Source of the DNA: Parageobacillus caldoxylosilyticus NBRC 107762
GTDB lineage: Bacteria; Bacillota; Bacilli; Bacillales; Anoxybacillaceae
Length of the DNA: 32,914 nucleotides
Reading direction: 5' to 3'
Assembly: GCF_000632715.1 (NCBI RefSeq)
Contig: NZ_BAWO01000062.1
Span: 1 to 32,914 of the forward strand
Below are positions 17,011 through 23,801 of this stretch, one piece after another; the first letter of the stretch is position 1, and each line of letters opens with the position of its first letter. The notes beneath the pieces were generated by a model, which ran no database searches, was not told the origin of the DNA, and saw only the letters and a program-made list of their open reading frames with translations. Both the position numbers and the translations under genes were made by a program.

Positions 17011-17268
17011 TCATTCCCCTCGATCTTTAAGATTAATAGAGGCAACCCCATACTCACCCATATCTAAATCACAAAAAATGGACAAGTTTGTTGCTTCTAT
17101 TAATAACTTATTATTTGCTTTTGAAAATATCAACAATATTCCCAATTTGTCCGCCTGCCATGTTAGTTTAGGAAAACTTTTCGCCCTGCGTTGACAAACC
17201 AATTCGAAAACCTTCTCCCAGTCTAATACGGTGAATGACCAGGCGATGCTGTGTTTGGATGTTTCCAA
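17011..17268 (-). pseudogene. Possible gene fragment or hypothetical protein, up to 85 aa
   Basis: An 85-codon frame begins only at TTG (17268) and has no ribosome site; a stop lies eight codons further upstream. The predicted sequence looks like folded protein, with hydrophobic stretches such as LGILLIFSK and LSIFCDLDMG, but I do not recognise it. It may be the C-terminal remnant of a longer lost gene, or noncoding. It sits just upstream of dhaK. Confidence 0.3.
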
Positions 17269-17311
17269 GAATATAACTCGCTGACCAGTTTAGCGGGGGC
17301 ACCTCATCTAT

Positions 17312-17875
17312 TTATAAAAAAATGTGAAAGACGATGAATACTCCGGCAGTGAATAATAATCCGATATGTGCAGAACGAATGGAAGAACTCGCTTTATTTT
17401 TTGAAAGAACCGTTCCAAAAATCGCCGCTATCCCCATGAACGCTGTTCCGATAATACCGACATACTCCCTTGTTTCCAGCTTACCTTCTGAAAAATACAT
17501 GAAAATTCCGTGCGCTGCGGCCAGCGCAAAAGCAGCTGCGCCGATAAGCATATGCCATTTGGTCAGTAATTTTAATAACGAAACGAAAAATTGTTTCGCG
17601 TTAGGAAATGTTTTTATAATCCATTTTGTTTTACGGCGTAATGGAAAGAGCGCTCCTGCCGATAAAGCGATGGAAACTGCTCCCCAGCCTAATAGCTTTC
17701 CGCTTTCTTTTACCGCTTTTTCTCCGCTTTTTTCATGCTCCTCATGCTTTTCGTAATGCTCATGAATTTTCGCTTTGTCATCATCCGCGAAAGCATAATT
17801 CGTCTGTCCAATTGCAAAATAAATCAGTAGACATAATACCGATACGCTGAACATGGCAAACATCCATTTTTTCAT
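17312..17875 (-). CDS. Exported membrane protein with cytochrome-b-like His pairs
   Basis: The 187-aa product begins with a signal sequence (Lys2, Lys3, hydrophobic 5–22, AFA at 28–30 before DDDK). A short charged external segment rich in His and Glu (about 31–60) follows, then about four membrane helices. Two helices carry matched histidines: His108 and His122, and His170 and His184, each 14 apart. This pattern is used for two b-type hemes in cytochrome b and ferric-reductase-like proteins. I infer a small heme-binding membrane protein; the electron donor is unknown. I start at ATG 17875 because GGAG is 8 bases upstream; an in-frame GTG three codons earlier overlaps that site. A dyad, AAATCAT-N5-ATGATTT (17894–17912), lies just upstream. 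Confidence 0.72.
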   Translation of the reverse strand: MKKWMFAMFSVSVLCLLIYFAIGQTNYAFADDDKAKIHEHYEKHEEHEKSGEKAVKESGKLLGWGAVSIALSAGALFPLRRKTKWIIKTFPNAKQFFVSLLKLLTKWHMLIGAAAFALAAAHGIFMYFSEGKLETREYVGIIGTAFMGIAAIFGTVLSKNKASSSIRSAHIGLLFTAGVFIVFHIFL

Positions 17876-17893
17876 TGATCTCACTCCGTTTTC

Positions 17894-17912
17894 AAATCAT
17901 CATTCATGATTT
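17894..17912. promoter_or_regulatory. Dyad upstream of the membrane protein gene
   Basis: AAATCAT and ATGATTT form a perfect 7-bp dyad with a 5-base centre, ending 18 bases before the ATG at 17875. It could be an operator or a leader hairpin. No clear SigA promoter was found beside it. Confidence 0.3.
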
Positions 17913-18020
17913 CACCGTTGCGCGTAATTGCATAATAAAAAAGCGGCATCTCTGGATAAGAGCCGAGAAAGTAGTGTTGCATATCTGTATCACGATCCAG
18001 ATTTTATTGATTGCACCAGT

Positions 18021-18354
18021 TTAGAAGATCGGCTGATGCTCTAGGTATTCTTCTTCCGCCAAAGCGATAGCTTGTTGCTTTTTACTAGGAATCAGCGATG
18101 ATACTACAAATTAAAATCGCAAACGGAAAACCATTTTCCTCATAATAGGCTTGCTCCTTTCCGCTTTTCTTAAGTACAATTTAAACAGGAATGGTGAAAA
18201 AAAGATGAAAAACGAGGTAAAGAAAAACAACAAAAACGGAGATAAAACTCATTTTTGCTTTATAAGAACGTGCCGCAAAGCGAGCCATCAACGCATAAAA
18301 AGCACAAAAAAATCCACCCATTAAAGTGGCCAAGACACAATCCAAGGGTAGGAA
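18021..18354 (-). pseudogene. Decayed membrane protein (C-terminal remnant)
   Basis: On the minus strand, about 55 codons encode two hydrophobic stretches (for example VFVVFLYLVFHLFF) up to an in-frame TAA at 18181–18183. The same frame then continues with LKKSGKEQAYYEENGFPFAI into ICSIIA. A one-base shift leads to LIPSKKQQAIALAEEEYLE and the final stop at 18021. The codons read as protein across both lesions, so this is most likely the tail of a transporter-like membrane protein broken by a stop and a frameshift. There is no start codon with a ribosome site. The exact family is not recognised. Confidence 0.5.
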
Positions 18355-18504
18355 CTATCATCATTTCCAGTTTAGTGACGGAATATGTAATCGATTACGA
18401 TATCGCTCCCGTTTCCATTGCATTAAAAAATTATACCGTTCAGATCTACCGGTACGATGATATTTTCCTCATTCTAGTAGATCGATTACTCGTTCAATCC
18501 AAAT
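18355..18504. other. Stretch between the remnant and a terminator
   Basis: No gene is supported. It holds a perfect palindrome GTAATCGATTAC (18387–18398), whose TCGATTAC half recurs near 18482–18489. A rightward 83-codon frame crossing it has no ribosome site. Confidence 0.3.
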
Positions 18505-18538
18505 AAAAAACCCCTTGTCCGAATCCTCGGAACAGGGG
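18505..18538 (-). terminator. Intrinsic terminator of the acryloyl-CoA reductase-like gene
   Basis: On the minus strand, CCCCTGTTCCGA pairs with TCGGACAAGGGG with a two-base internal mismatch and runs into TTTTTT, 12 bases after the stop at 18550. Confidence 0.75.
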
Positions 18539-18549
18539 CATCGTTACCA

Positions 18550-19542
18550 TTATGACAGTTTTACCACCGTTCTGCCGCGCAGTTTGCCCTTTAAAATATT
18601 CGATAAGGCTTCAGGCAGCTGTTCAAGAGTAACTTCCTGCGCAATCGATTCCAATAGTTTATCAGGTTTTAAATCGCTGGCCATTCGTTCCCAAATTTGT
18701 TTTCGCAACTCCATCGGGCAATAAACGGAATCAATGCCTAGCAAACTGACGCCGCGAAGAATAAATGGGAAAACGGTGGTTGGAACGTCCGTGCCGCCTG
18801 TCAGCCCACTGACTGCTACAGCACCGCCATATTGAATACGGCTTAGCACTGTCGCCAACGTTCTGCCGCCGACAGGGTCAACGGCCGCTGCCCAATGTTG
18901 TTTATCTAACGGACGGATCTTCTCGGCACATACATCTTCACGGGAAAGAATTTCTTTCGCGCCAAGCTCACGCAAATATTCGTGTTCTGTTTCTTTGCCT
19001 GTGCTCGCGACTACTTCATAGCCCCGTTTTGCCAGCATCGAAACTGCCAAACTGCCCACACCGCCGGTTGCCCCAGTAACAAGCACCTTTCCTTTTTCCG
19101 GAGACAGACCGTTTTCCTCCAAACGGTGAATCGACAATGCCGCAGTAAACCCTGCCGTTCCCAGCGCCATTGCTTCTTTTAATGTCAATCCTTTTGGAAG
19201 CGGGACGAGCCAATCCCCAGGAATACGGGCGTATTCACTGTACCCTCCGTAATGCGTCACCCCAATTTCATAACCAGTCGCAATGACTTCGTCCCCTTCT
19301 TTAAAACGCGGATCGCTCGAAGAAGCAACAATACCTGCTAAATCAATCCCCGGGATAAACGGATACGTCTTTACAATTTTGCCATCGGGAATGCACGCCA
19401 ATCCGTCTTTATAGTTGACGCTGGAATATTGGACTTTTATTAGGACATCCCCTTCTGGAAGGTCATCCATGGAAACAGCTTGTACATTGACGGTAAAATC
19501 TGTTTCCGTTTTATTTACCACTAACGCCTTGAATTCGCTCAC
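18550..19542 (-). CDS. YhdH/AcuI-family NADPH oxidoreductase (acryloyl-CoA reductase-like)
   Basis: This is a zinc-free medium-chain dehydrogenase of the YhdH/YhfP/AcuI group; characterised AcuI members reduce acryloyl-CoA to propionyl-CoA with NADPH. The 330-aa product has the GroES-like N-terminal domain (about 1–130; NYKDGLA, PGIDLAGIV) and a Rossmann domain with GATGGVGS at 157–164. The DPVGGRTLATVL and SGLTGGTDVPTTVFPFILRG segments are typical of this group. The start is GTG at 19542, seven bases after GAGGGGG. It stands alone with a promoter and a terminator. Substrate assignment is by family only; the family has often been labelled quinone oxidoreductase. Confidence 0.88.
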   Translation of the reverse strand: MSEFKALVVNKTETDFTVNVQAVSMDDLPEGDVLIKVQYSSVNYKDGLACIPDGKIVKTYPFIPGIDLAGIVASSSDPRFKEGDEVIATGYEIGVTHYGGYSEYARIPGDWLVPLPKGLTLKEAMALGTAGFTAALSIHRLEENGLSPEKGKVLVTGATGGVGSLAVSMLAKRGYEVVASTGKETEHEYLRELGAKEILSREDVCAEKIRPLDKQHWAAAVDPVGGRTLATVLSRIQYGGAVAVSGLTGGTDVPTTVFPFILRGVSLLGIDSVYCPMELRKQIWERMASDLKPDKLLESIAQEVTLEQLPEALSNILKGKLRGRTVVKLS

Positions 19543-19581
19543 AAAACATCCCCCTCAAAATTTTTCCATATCCTTGACTTT

Positions 19582-19610
19582 ACGATAGCAAAATTATTCC
19601 GGCTGGTCAA
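19582..19610 (-). promoter_or_regulatory. Probable SigA promoter of the oxidoreductase gene
   Basis: On the minus strand TTGACC and TATCGT are 17 bases apart, about 40 bases upstream of the GTG start. Confidence 0.55.
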
Positions 19611-19890
19611 AACATTTTGTTGTCCAAAGCGTTTTGTATCACATCGTTTGAATCTCAATAGTTTGGCCAAGAAGATGACGTCTAAACAAGAACCTCGCCG
19701 TTCCGCCAACAAAATTATGCGTTTTTTCAATGAATGTAACGTGTACAAACGGAAAATATCACGCGAGCGGTCTAGCCATACCTCACATTTCGCTAACGTA
19801 TCGATATAAGACTGAATAAATTACAAAAATATTGAACATGCCAATTTCCTGCTTCACGTTATTCGGAGATATCCGTCCATCCATCCAAAA
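19611..19890. other. Intergenic stretch, nothing supported
   Basis: It lies between the oxidoreductase promoter and the amidase terminator. A leftward 69-codon frame ends at the GTG start but contains the promoter and has no ribosome site. No repeat or RNA fold stands out. Confidence 0.4.
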
Positions 19891-19918
19891 CCTTCCCTCT
19901 CCGATCGGAAAGGGAAGG
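19891..19918 (-). terminator. Intrinsic terminator of the amidase operon
   Basis: CCTTCCCT pairs with AGGGAAGG around a centre that itself contains CCGATCGG. T-rich runs lie on both sides; it begins 7 bases after the amidase stop. Confidence 0.8.
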
Positions 19919-19924
19919 CCGTTT

Positions 19925-21337
19925 TTACTGTCTCAGGGCAATCGGGTTTTGTTTTAGCTCTGGATGCAATTTCTCAAACACATCGGCAACGTTTAATATT
20001 TTCACTTCCCCAAAAGCCGGGCCGACTATTTGCATGCCTACAGGAAGACCTTGAGCAAAACCGCACGGCACCGTTACCGCCGGCAAGCCTGTCAAGTTGA
20101 ACGGTCCTGTAAAACGGATAATATGGTCAAGAAAATTCACTTCTTTTCCGTTTAACAATACCGTATCTTGCCCGATTTTCGGAGGCAGTAACGGAAGTGT
20201 TGGGGTAATGAGAACGTCTACCTTATTGAATGTCTCCACCAATTCGCGACCCAGCTTTAAGCGGATTTGCTGCGCTTGCAAGTAGTCCACAGCGGATGGT
20301 ATTTCTCCAAGCTTCAATAGAAAGCGGACATCGTCACCAAAATCCTCTTCTCTTTCTACTAAATTTTGGTGATGAATAGCGCTAGCTTCCGAGATAATCG
20401 TAATCATTTCCGCGTATTGCGCATACCGCAATGTTGGAATTCGCACCGTTTCAACGACAGCGCCTTCCCGCTCCAGCGATGAAATGGCATTTTTCACCGC
20501 TTTTTCCACTTCCGCGTCCACATTGTCAAAGAAATATGGTTCTATACCGATTTTTACACCTTTTATGGACTCTGTTAATTGCGAGGAATATCTGGCTGTA
20601 GGGGCATCGATAGAGGTCGGGTCTTTTGGGTCATATCCTGCAATCGCTTCCAAAACATAAGCAGCATCTTCCACCGTTTTCGTCATCGGACCGATGTGAT
20701 CCAACGACCACGCGAGCGGAAAACAACCGTATTTGCTCACTAATCCATGGGTAGGCTTTAAGCCGACAATGCCGCAAAAAGAGGAAGGAATTCTGATCGA
20801 TCCGCCTGTATCCGTTCCTAAAGAGGCAATCGTCATGTGGGCGGCTGTCGCAACCCCTGATCCTCCGCTCGATCCTCCCGAGATTCGCTCGGTATCCCAA
20901 GGATTGCTGGCAGGACCAAAATGAGGATTATTGTTCGTCGCTCCCCAAGCATACTCATGCAAATGGAGCTTTCCCGGAAAAACCGCTCCCGCTTCGGTCA
21001 ATTTTTCTACCACCGTTGCATTATAACTCGGTTGAAAGTCCCGATGGATTTTTGATCCCATCGTTGTTGTTTCGTTAGCAAAATAAATAATATCCTTAAT
21101 CGCCACCGGAATGCCGTGCAGCGGACCGCGATAGTTTCCCGATACTATTTCCGCTTCCGCCATCTCCGCCTGCCGCCGCGCTTTCTCGGCAGTAACCAAA
21201 ATGTAAGCGTTTAACTTTTCGTTTAATGTTTCGATTTGTTCCAGTACGTCGTTAACGATCTCCACAGGAGAAATTTCCTTATTTTTTACAAGCGGCGCAA
21301 GTTCGGAGATCGTTTTCTCATTTAACCGCTTTCCCAC
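19925..21337 (-). CDS. Amidase-signature (GatA-like) amidase, 470 aa
   Basis: This is a cytoplasmic amide hydrolase of the amidase-signature family. The Ser-cisSer-Lys triad is complete: Lys81 (AIKD), Ser156 in GGSSGGSG and Ser180 in GTDTGGSIRIPS. The length is normal for GatA-like amidases. I start at GTG 21337 because AGGAGG is 8 bases upstream; the 15-codon extension above has no site. The start overlaps the end of the 64-aa gene by 20 bases, and its ribosome site lies inside that gene, so translation is probably coupled. With an acetamidase-family gene divergent next door, a role in using amides as nitrogen or carbon sources is likely. The substrate is unknown. Confidence 0.88.
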   Translation of the reverse strand: MGKRLNEKTISELAPLVKNKEISPVEIVNDVLEQIETLNEKLNAYILVTAEKARRQAEMAEAEIVSGNYRGPLHGIPVAIKDIIYFANETTTMGSKIHRDFQPSYNATVVEKLTEAGAVFPGKLHLHEYAWGATNNNPHFGPASNPWDTERISGGSSGGSGVATAAHMTIASLGTDTGGSIRIPSSFCGIVGLKPTHGLVSKYGCFPLAWSLDHIGPMTKTVEDAAYVLEAIAGYDPKDPTSIDAPTARYSSQLTESIKGVKIGIEPYFFDNVDAEVEKAVKNAISSLEREGAVVETVRIPTLRYAQYAEMITIISEASAIHHQNLVEREEDFGDDVRFLLKLGEIPSAVDYLQAQQIRLKLGRELVETFNKVDVLITPTLPLLPPKIGQDTVLLNGKEVNFLDHIIRFTGPFNLTGLPAVTVPCGFAQGLPVGMQIVGPAFGEVKILNVADVFEKLHPELKQNPIALRQ

Positions 21338-21512
21338 GATACACACCTCCTGGATGATGAGTAATGCCAATATCGGCATCATTTAATTTTAGTGTCTCGA
21401 TTCCTTTTTTTAATTGTTGAAGCGCTTTCCATTGATGTTCTAGCAACACTAGTTCCCATTCAGACACTTTAATCCCTTTTTCTTGTAATACCATTTTTAT
21501 ACTTTCCCTCAT
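21318..21512 (-). CDS. 64-aa protein translationally coupled to the amidase
   Basis: A very strong ribosome site, AGGAGGGAGG, precedes the ATG at 21512 by seven bases, and a SigA-like promoter stands upstream, so this is a real small gene. The product is largely helical by eye (residues about 5–42) and ends with DADIGITHHPGG. It is cotranscribed with, and overlaps, the amidase. Small helical proteins of the GatC/AtzG kind stabilise amidase-signature enzymes and are encoded beside them; the position and size suggest such a partner here. I cannot show homology. The HPGGVY end is written by codons that also form the amidase ribosome site, so that motif may not be selected as protein. Confidence 0.75.
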   Translation of the reverse strand: MRESIKMVLQEKGIKVSEWELVLLEHQWKALQQLKKGIETLKLNDADIGITHHPGGVYRGKAVK

Positions 21513-21537
21513 TTATTTTCCTCCCTCCTAAAATCAA

Positions 21538-21567
21538 ATTATACACTACTATTCACAAAATTAACAA
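21538..21567 (-). promoter_or_regulatory. Probable SigA promoter of the amidase operon
   Basis: On the minus strand TTGTTA and TATAAT are 18 bases apart, 26 bases upstream of the ATG at 21512. Confidence 0.6.
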
Positions 21568-21647
21568 CATTCATAATATTTATTTTTATTAATATCCGAT
21601 TAGCTCAGTTATTAAGTTAAATTTTCAAGAATTATCAATCTATTTCT

Positions 21648-21677
21648 TTGAAACCGTTTACTATTATCTCTTATAAT
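21648..21677 (+). promoter_or_regulatory. Probable SigA promoter of the acetamidase-family gene
   Basis: TTGAAA and TATAAT are 18 bases apart, 44 bases upstream of the ATG at 21721. The -35 overlaps a cre-like site. Confidence 0.6.
21649..21662 (+). promoter_or_regulatory. Probable CcpA (cre) operator
   Basis: TGAAACCGTTTACT matches 13 of 14 positions of the cre consensus TGWAANCGNTNWCA, including the central CG. It overlaps the -35 of the acetamidase-family gene, a placement that usually gives carbon catabolite repression. Confidence 0.6.
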
Positions 21678-21720
21678 TTTTAATAGAAAGATATTTTAGC
21701 ATGAAAGGAAAGGGAAGCTT

Positions 21721-23025
21721 ATGGAAGCGAAACAAACCGTATTTGTCAACGAATTTACGAACGGGATTTTAGATCCTAACGGCGAAATGCTCGGTCCTGT
21801 GCAAGATGGCGGGTATATTGTCGCCAATACAACTCCTGGATGCTGGGGACCGATGATCACTCCTTGTATTCGCGGCGGCCATGAAGTCACAAAACCTGTT
21901 TTCGTGGAAGGAGCAGAAGTGGGAGATGCGATCGCCATTAAAATTAAATCGATCCGCGTCACTTCCATCGCTACATCCTCCGGAAATGATAAGCCAATGG
22001 AAGGAAGATTTGTCGGAGATCCTTTTGTCGCCGTGAAATGCCCACAATGCGGAACGATGTATCCAGAAACAAAAATAGAAGGAATAGGCCCGGAAGCAAT
22101 TCGTTGCGCCAATTGCGGCGCGGACGTCACCCCATTTGTGTTTACGAACGGCTATACGATGGCGTTTGATTCCAATAAAAGAGTCGGCATCACGCTGCAT
22201 AAAGAAGCGGCAGAACATATTGCCCAACAAGGGCGCTATTTCATGGCAACGCCTGACAACTCGGTGCAAAACCCGATCGTCACTTTTGCGCCTCACGATT
22301 TAGTCGGAACCGTCGCCAGACTTCGTCCTTTCCTTGGACAGCTTGGCACAACGCCTGCGCAGCCGTTTCCGGACTCGCACAACGCAGGCGACTTCGGGCA
22401 GTTTCTGATCGACGCCCCGCATGAATACGGAATTACAAAAGTGCAGCTTGAAAACCGTACAGACGGACATATGGATATTAACCGCGTTCGGGAAGGCGCC
22501 GTTTTAATCTGCCCTGTGAAAGTGAGTGGCGGCGGCGTTTATCTCGGTGATATGCACGCCATGCAAGGAGACGGGGAAATTGCGGGACATACTACCGATG
22601 TTGCCGGCATCGTAACCCTTCAAGTCAAAGTCATCAAAGGGCTGACGATCGATGGTCCAATTCTTTTGCCTGTCGCAGAAGACCTTCCATATTTAGCAAA
22701 ACCAATAACGAAAAAAGAAAAAGAGATCGCGCTTGATCTCGCGCAAACATGGGGCGTGAGAAAGCTGGAGGAATCCCTTCCGATTTCCTTTATCGGAACA
22801 GGCGCAAACCTGAACGAAGCAACGGAAAACGGTTTGCAGCGAGCAGCAAAAGTGCTAGGCATTTCCGTTCCTGAAGTGATGAACCGTGCAACGATCACGG
22901 GAGCGATCGAAATTGGCAGACATCCAGGGGTTGTAACCGTCACCTTTTTATGCCCTGTCCATTATTTGGACGAGATTGGCCTTACAACGTTAGTGCGCGA
23001 TCAATATCGCGATGTTTTGGAATGA
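21721..23025 (+). CDS. Acetamidase/formamidase-family protein with zinc-ribbon insert
   Basis: This belongs to the FmdA/AmdA family, which hydrolyses short amides such as formamide or acetamide to ammonia and the acid. The 434-aa product has the family's central GDMHAMQGDGE motif (276–286) and SHNAGDFGQF near 219–227. Unlike classical members it carries a CPQC…CANC insert (Cys107, Cys110, Cys129, Cys132), a likely zinc ribbon. The ATG at 21721 follows AAGGGAAG; an ATG at 21701 is out of frame. It is divergent from the amidase pair and sits under a probable cre site. Family membership is clear; the true substrate is not known. Confidence 0.88.
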   Translation: MEAKQTVFVNEFTNGILDPNGEMLGPVQDGGYIVANTTPGCWGPMITPCIRGGHEVTKPVFVEGAEVGDAIAIKIKSIRVTSIATSSGNDKPMEGRFVGDPFVAVKCPQCGTMYPETKIEGIGPEAIRCANCGADVTPFVFTNGYTMAFDSNKRVGITLHKEAAEHIAQQGRYFMATPDNSVQNPIVTFAPHDLVGTVARLRPFLGQLGTTPAQPFPDSHNAGDFGQFLIDAPHEYGITKVQLENRTDGHMDINRVREGAVLICPVKVSGGGVYLGDMHAMQGDGEIAGHTTDVAGIVTLQVKVIKGLTIDGPILLPVAEDLPYLAKPITKKEKEIALDLAQTWGVRKLEESLPISFIGTGANLNEATENGLQRAAKVLGISVPEVMNRATITGAIEIGRHPGVVTVTFLCPVHYLDEIGLTTLVRDQYRDVLE

Positions 23026-23086
23026 ACGATATGATGAAATAGATATGTAGCGGAAAGCGATGCCCTTTGGCACAAAAACATGGCTA

Positions 23087-23104
23087 TCGACAAAATCTTG
23101 TCGA
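23087..23104 (+). other. Perfect hairpin after the acetamidase-family gene
   Basis: TCGACAA and TTGTCGA pair around AATC, 62 bases after the stop and before the terminator. There is no T-run; it may protect the 3' end or be chance. Confidence 0.3.
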
Positions 23105-23127
23105 GATCATCATTCACACTATAAAAC

Positions 23128-23166
23128 AGCCGGCTCTCTACAGAAAGAGAGCTGGCTTAATTTTTT
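23128..23166 (+). terminator. Intrinsic terminator of the acetamidase-family gene
   Basis: AGCCGGCTCTCT pairs with AGAGAGCTGGCT (one G-U pair) around a 6-base loop and is followed by TAATTTTTT. Confidence 0.85.
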
Positions 23167-23228
23167 CAATATTGTACCCAAAAAGCGCCTTCAAACGTGA
23201 CAACTTTTCGAATATGAATCCAAACCGA

Positions 23229-23257
23229 TTACAATTGCCGCGGTTTTGTAGTATAGT
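23229..23257 (+). promoter_or_regulatory. Probable SigA promoter of the 95-aa gene
   Basis: TTACAA and TATAGT are 17 bases apart, 39 bases upstream of the ATG at 23297. Confidence 0.55.
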
Positions 23258-23296
23258 GAGATTGAGAAGTATTTCACAAGACAGGAGGCGCGAGCA

Positions 23297-23584
23297 ATGA
23301 TCGTGCACGAATTGATTGGCACGGAAACCTTGTTTGCCGAGCAACTGAAGGAAGGATACTATGTGATTCGGGAAAAATACAACAAGCTGGACGTTCAGCC
23401 GCAGGACATCGATACGTTTCAGCAAATCGACTGTGGGACGGAAGAAATCGTCACCGTTGTTTTTGACCCGGGCGACGACTATTCGCTCATTTGTTTAGAC
23501 ACATATACATTCAAGACGAAAACCCCTTCCCTTTCCGAACTGCGGCAAACACTTGAAATAAAGCATAAAGATCTTTTTCAATAA
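23297..23584 (+). CDS. Conserved-looking hypothetical protein, 95 aa
   Basis: The ATG at 23297 follows AGGAGGCG, and the gene has its own promoter and terminator, so it is very likely expressed. The 95-aa product is acidic and soluble, with no signal or membrane segment. Two cysteines (in QIDCGTEE and SLICLDTY) and a run of beta-type residues around IVTVVFDPGDDYSLICLDTYTF suggest a small alpha-beta fold. I do not recognise the family. The neighbours on both sides are separate units and give no clue to its job. Confidence 0.75.
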   Translation: MIVHELIGTETLFAEQLKEGYYVIREKYNKLDVQPQDIDTFQQIDCGTEEIVTVVFDPGDDYSLICLDTYTFKTKTPSLSELRQTLEIKHKDLFQ

Positions 23585-23621
23585 ATCCATTACTTAGGGC
23601 GTAATACGGCCTTTACCTTAT

Positions 23622-23661
23622 ATGGCAAGTACCATGAAAACCCCCTTTACTTGCCATTTTA
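23622..23661 (+). terminator. First of two stem-loops after the 95-aa gene
   Basis: ATGGCAAGTA pairs perfectly with TACTTGCCAT around a 16-base loop and is followed by TTTT. It starts 37 bases after the stop. Confidence 0.5.
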
Positions 23662-23669
23662 CTCCCTCA

Positions 23670-23708
23670 AAAAATGGCGAACAGTAATGTGTACTGTTCG
23701 CCATTTTT
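23670..23708. terminator. Bidirectional terminator between the 95-aa gene and the PLP enzyme gene
   Basis: AAAAATGGCGAACAGTA forms a perfect 17-bp stem with its complement around a 5-base loop, with A- and T-runs at the base. It would end transcription from both converging genes. Confidence 0.85.
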
Positions 23709-23801
23709 CGTGAAAACACATATTCTTTTATCGTCACAATGCATCATTTCACTTCCATTCTTCACTGCCGATCGTGATCCAATACTCACTTCAAGAAACC
23801 C

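Noticed and set aside
18255-18506. Rightward 83-codon ORF
   Set aside because: It overlaps the decayed membrane protein on the other strand and has no ribosome site; its second half looks somewhat protein-like but there is no support.
19539-19748. Leftward 69-codon ORF touching the oxidoreductase start
   Set aside because: It contains that gene's promoter, begins at an unsupported codon and reads as noncoding.
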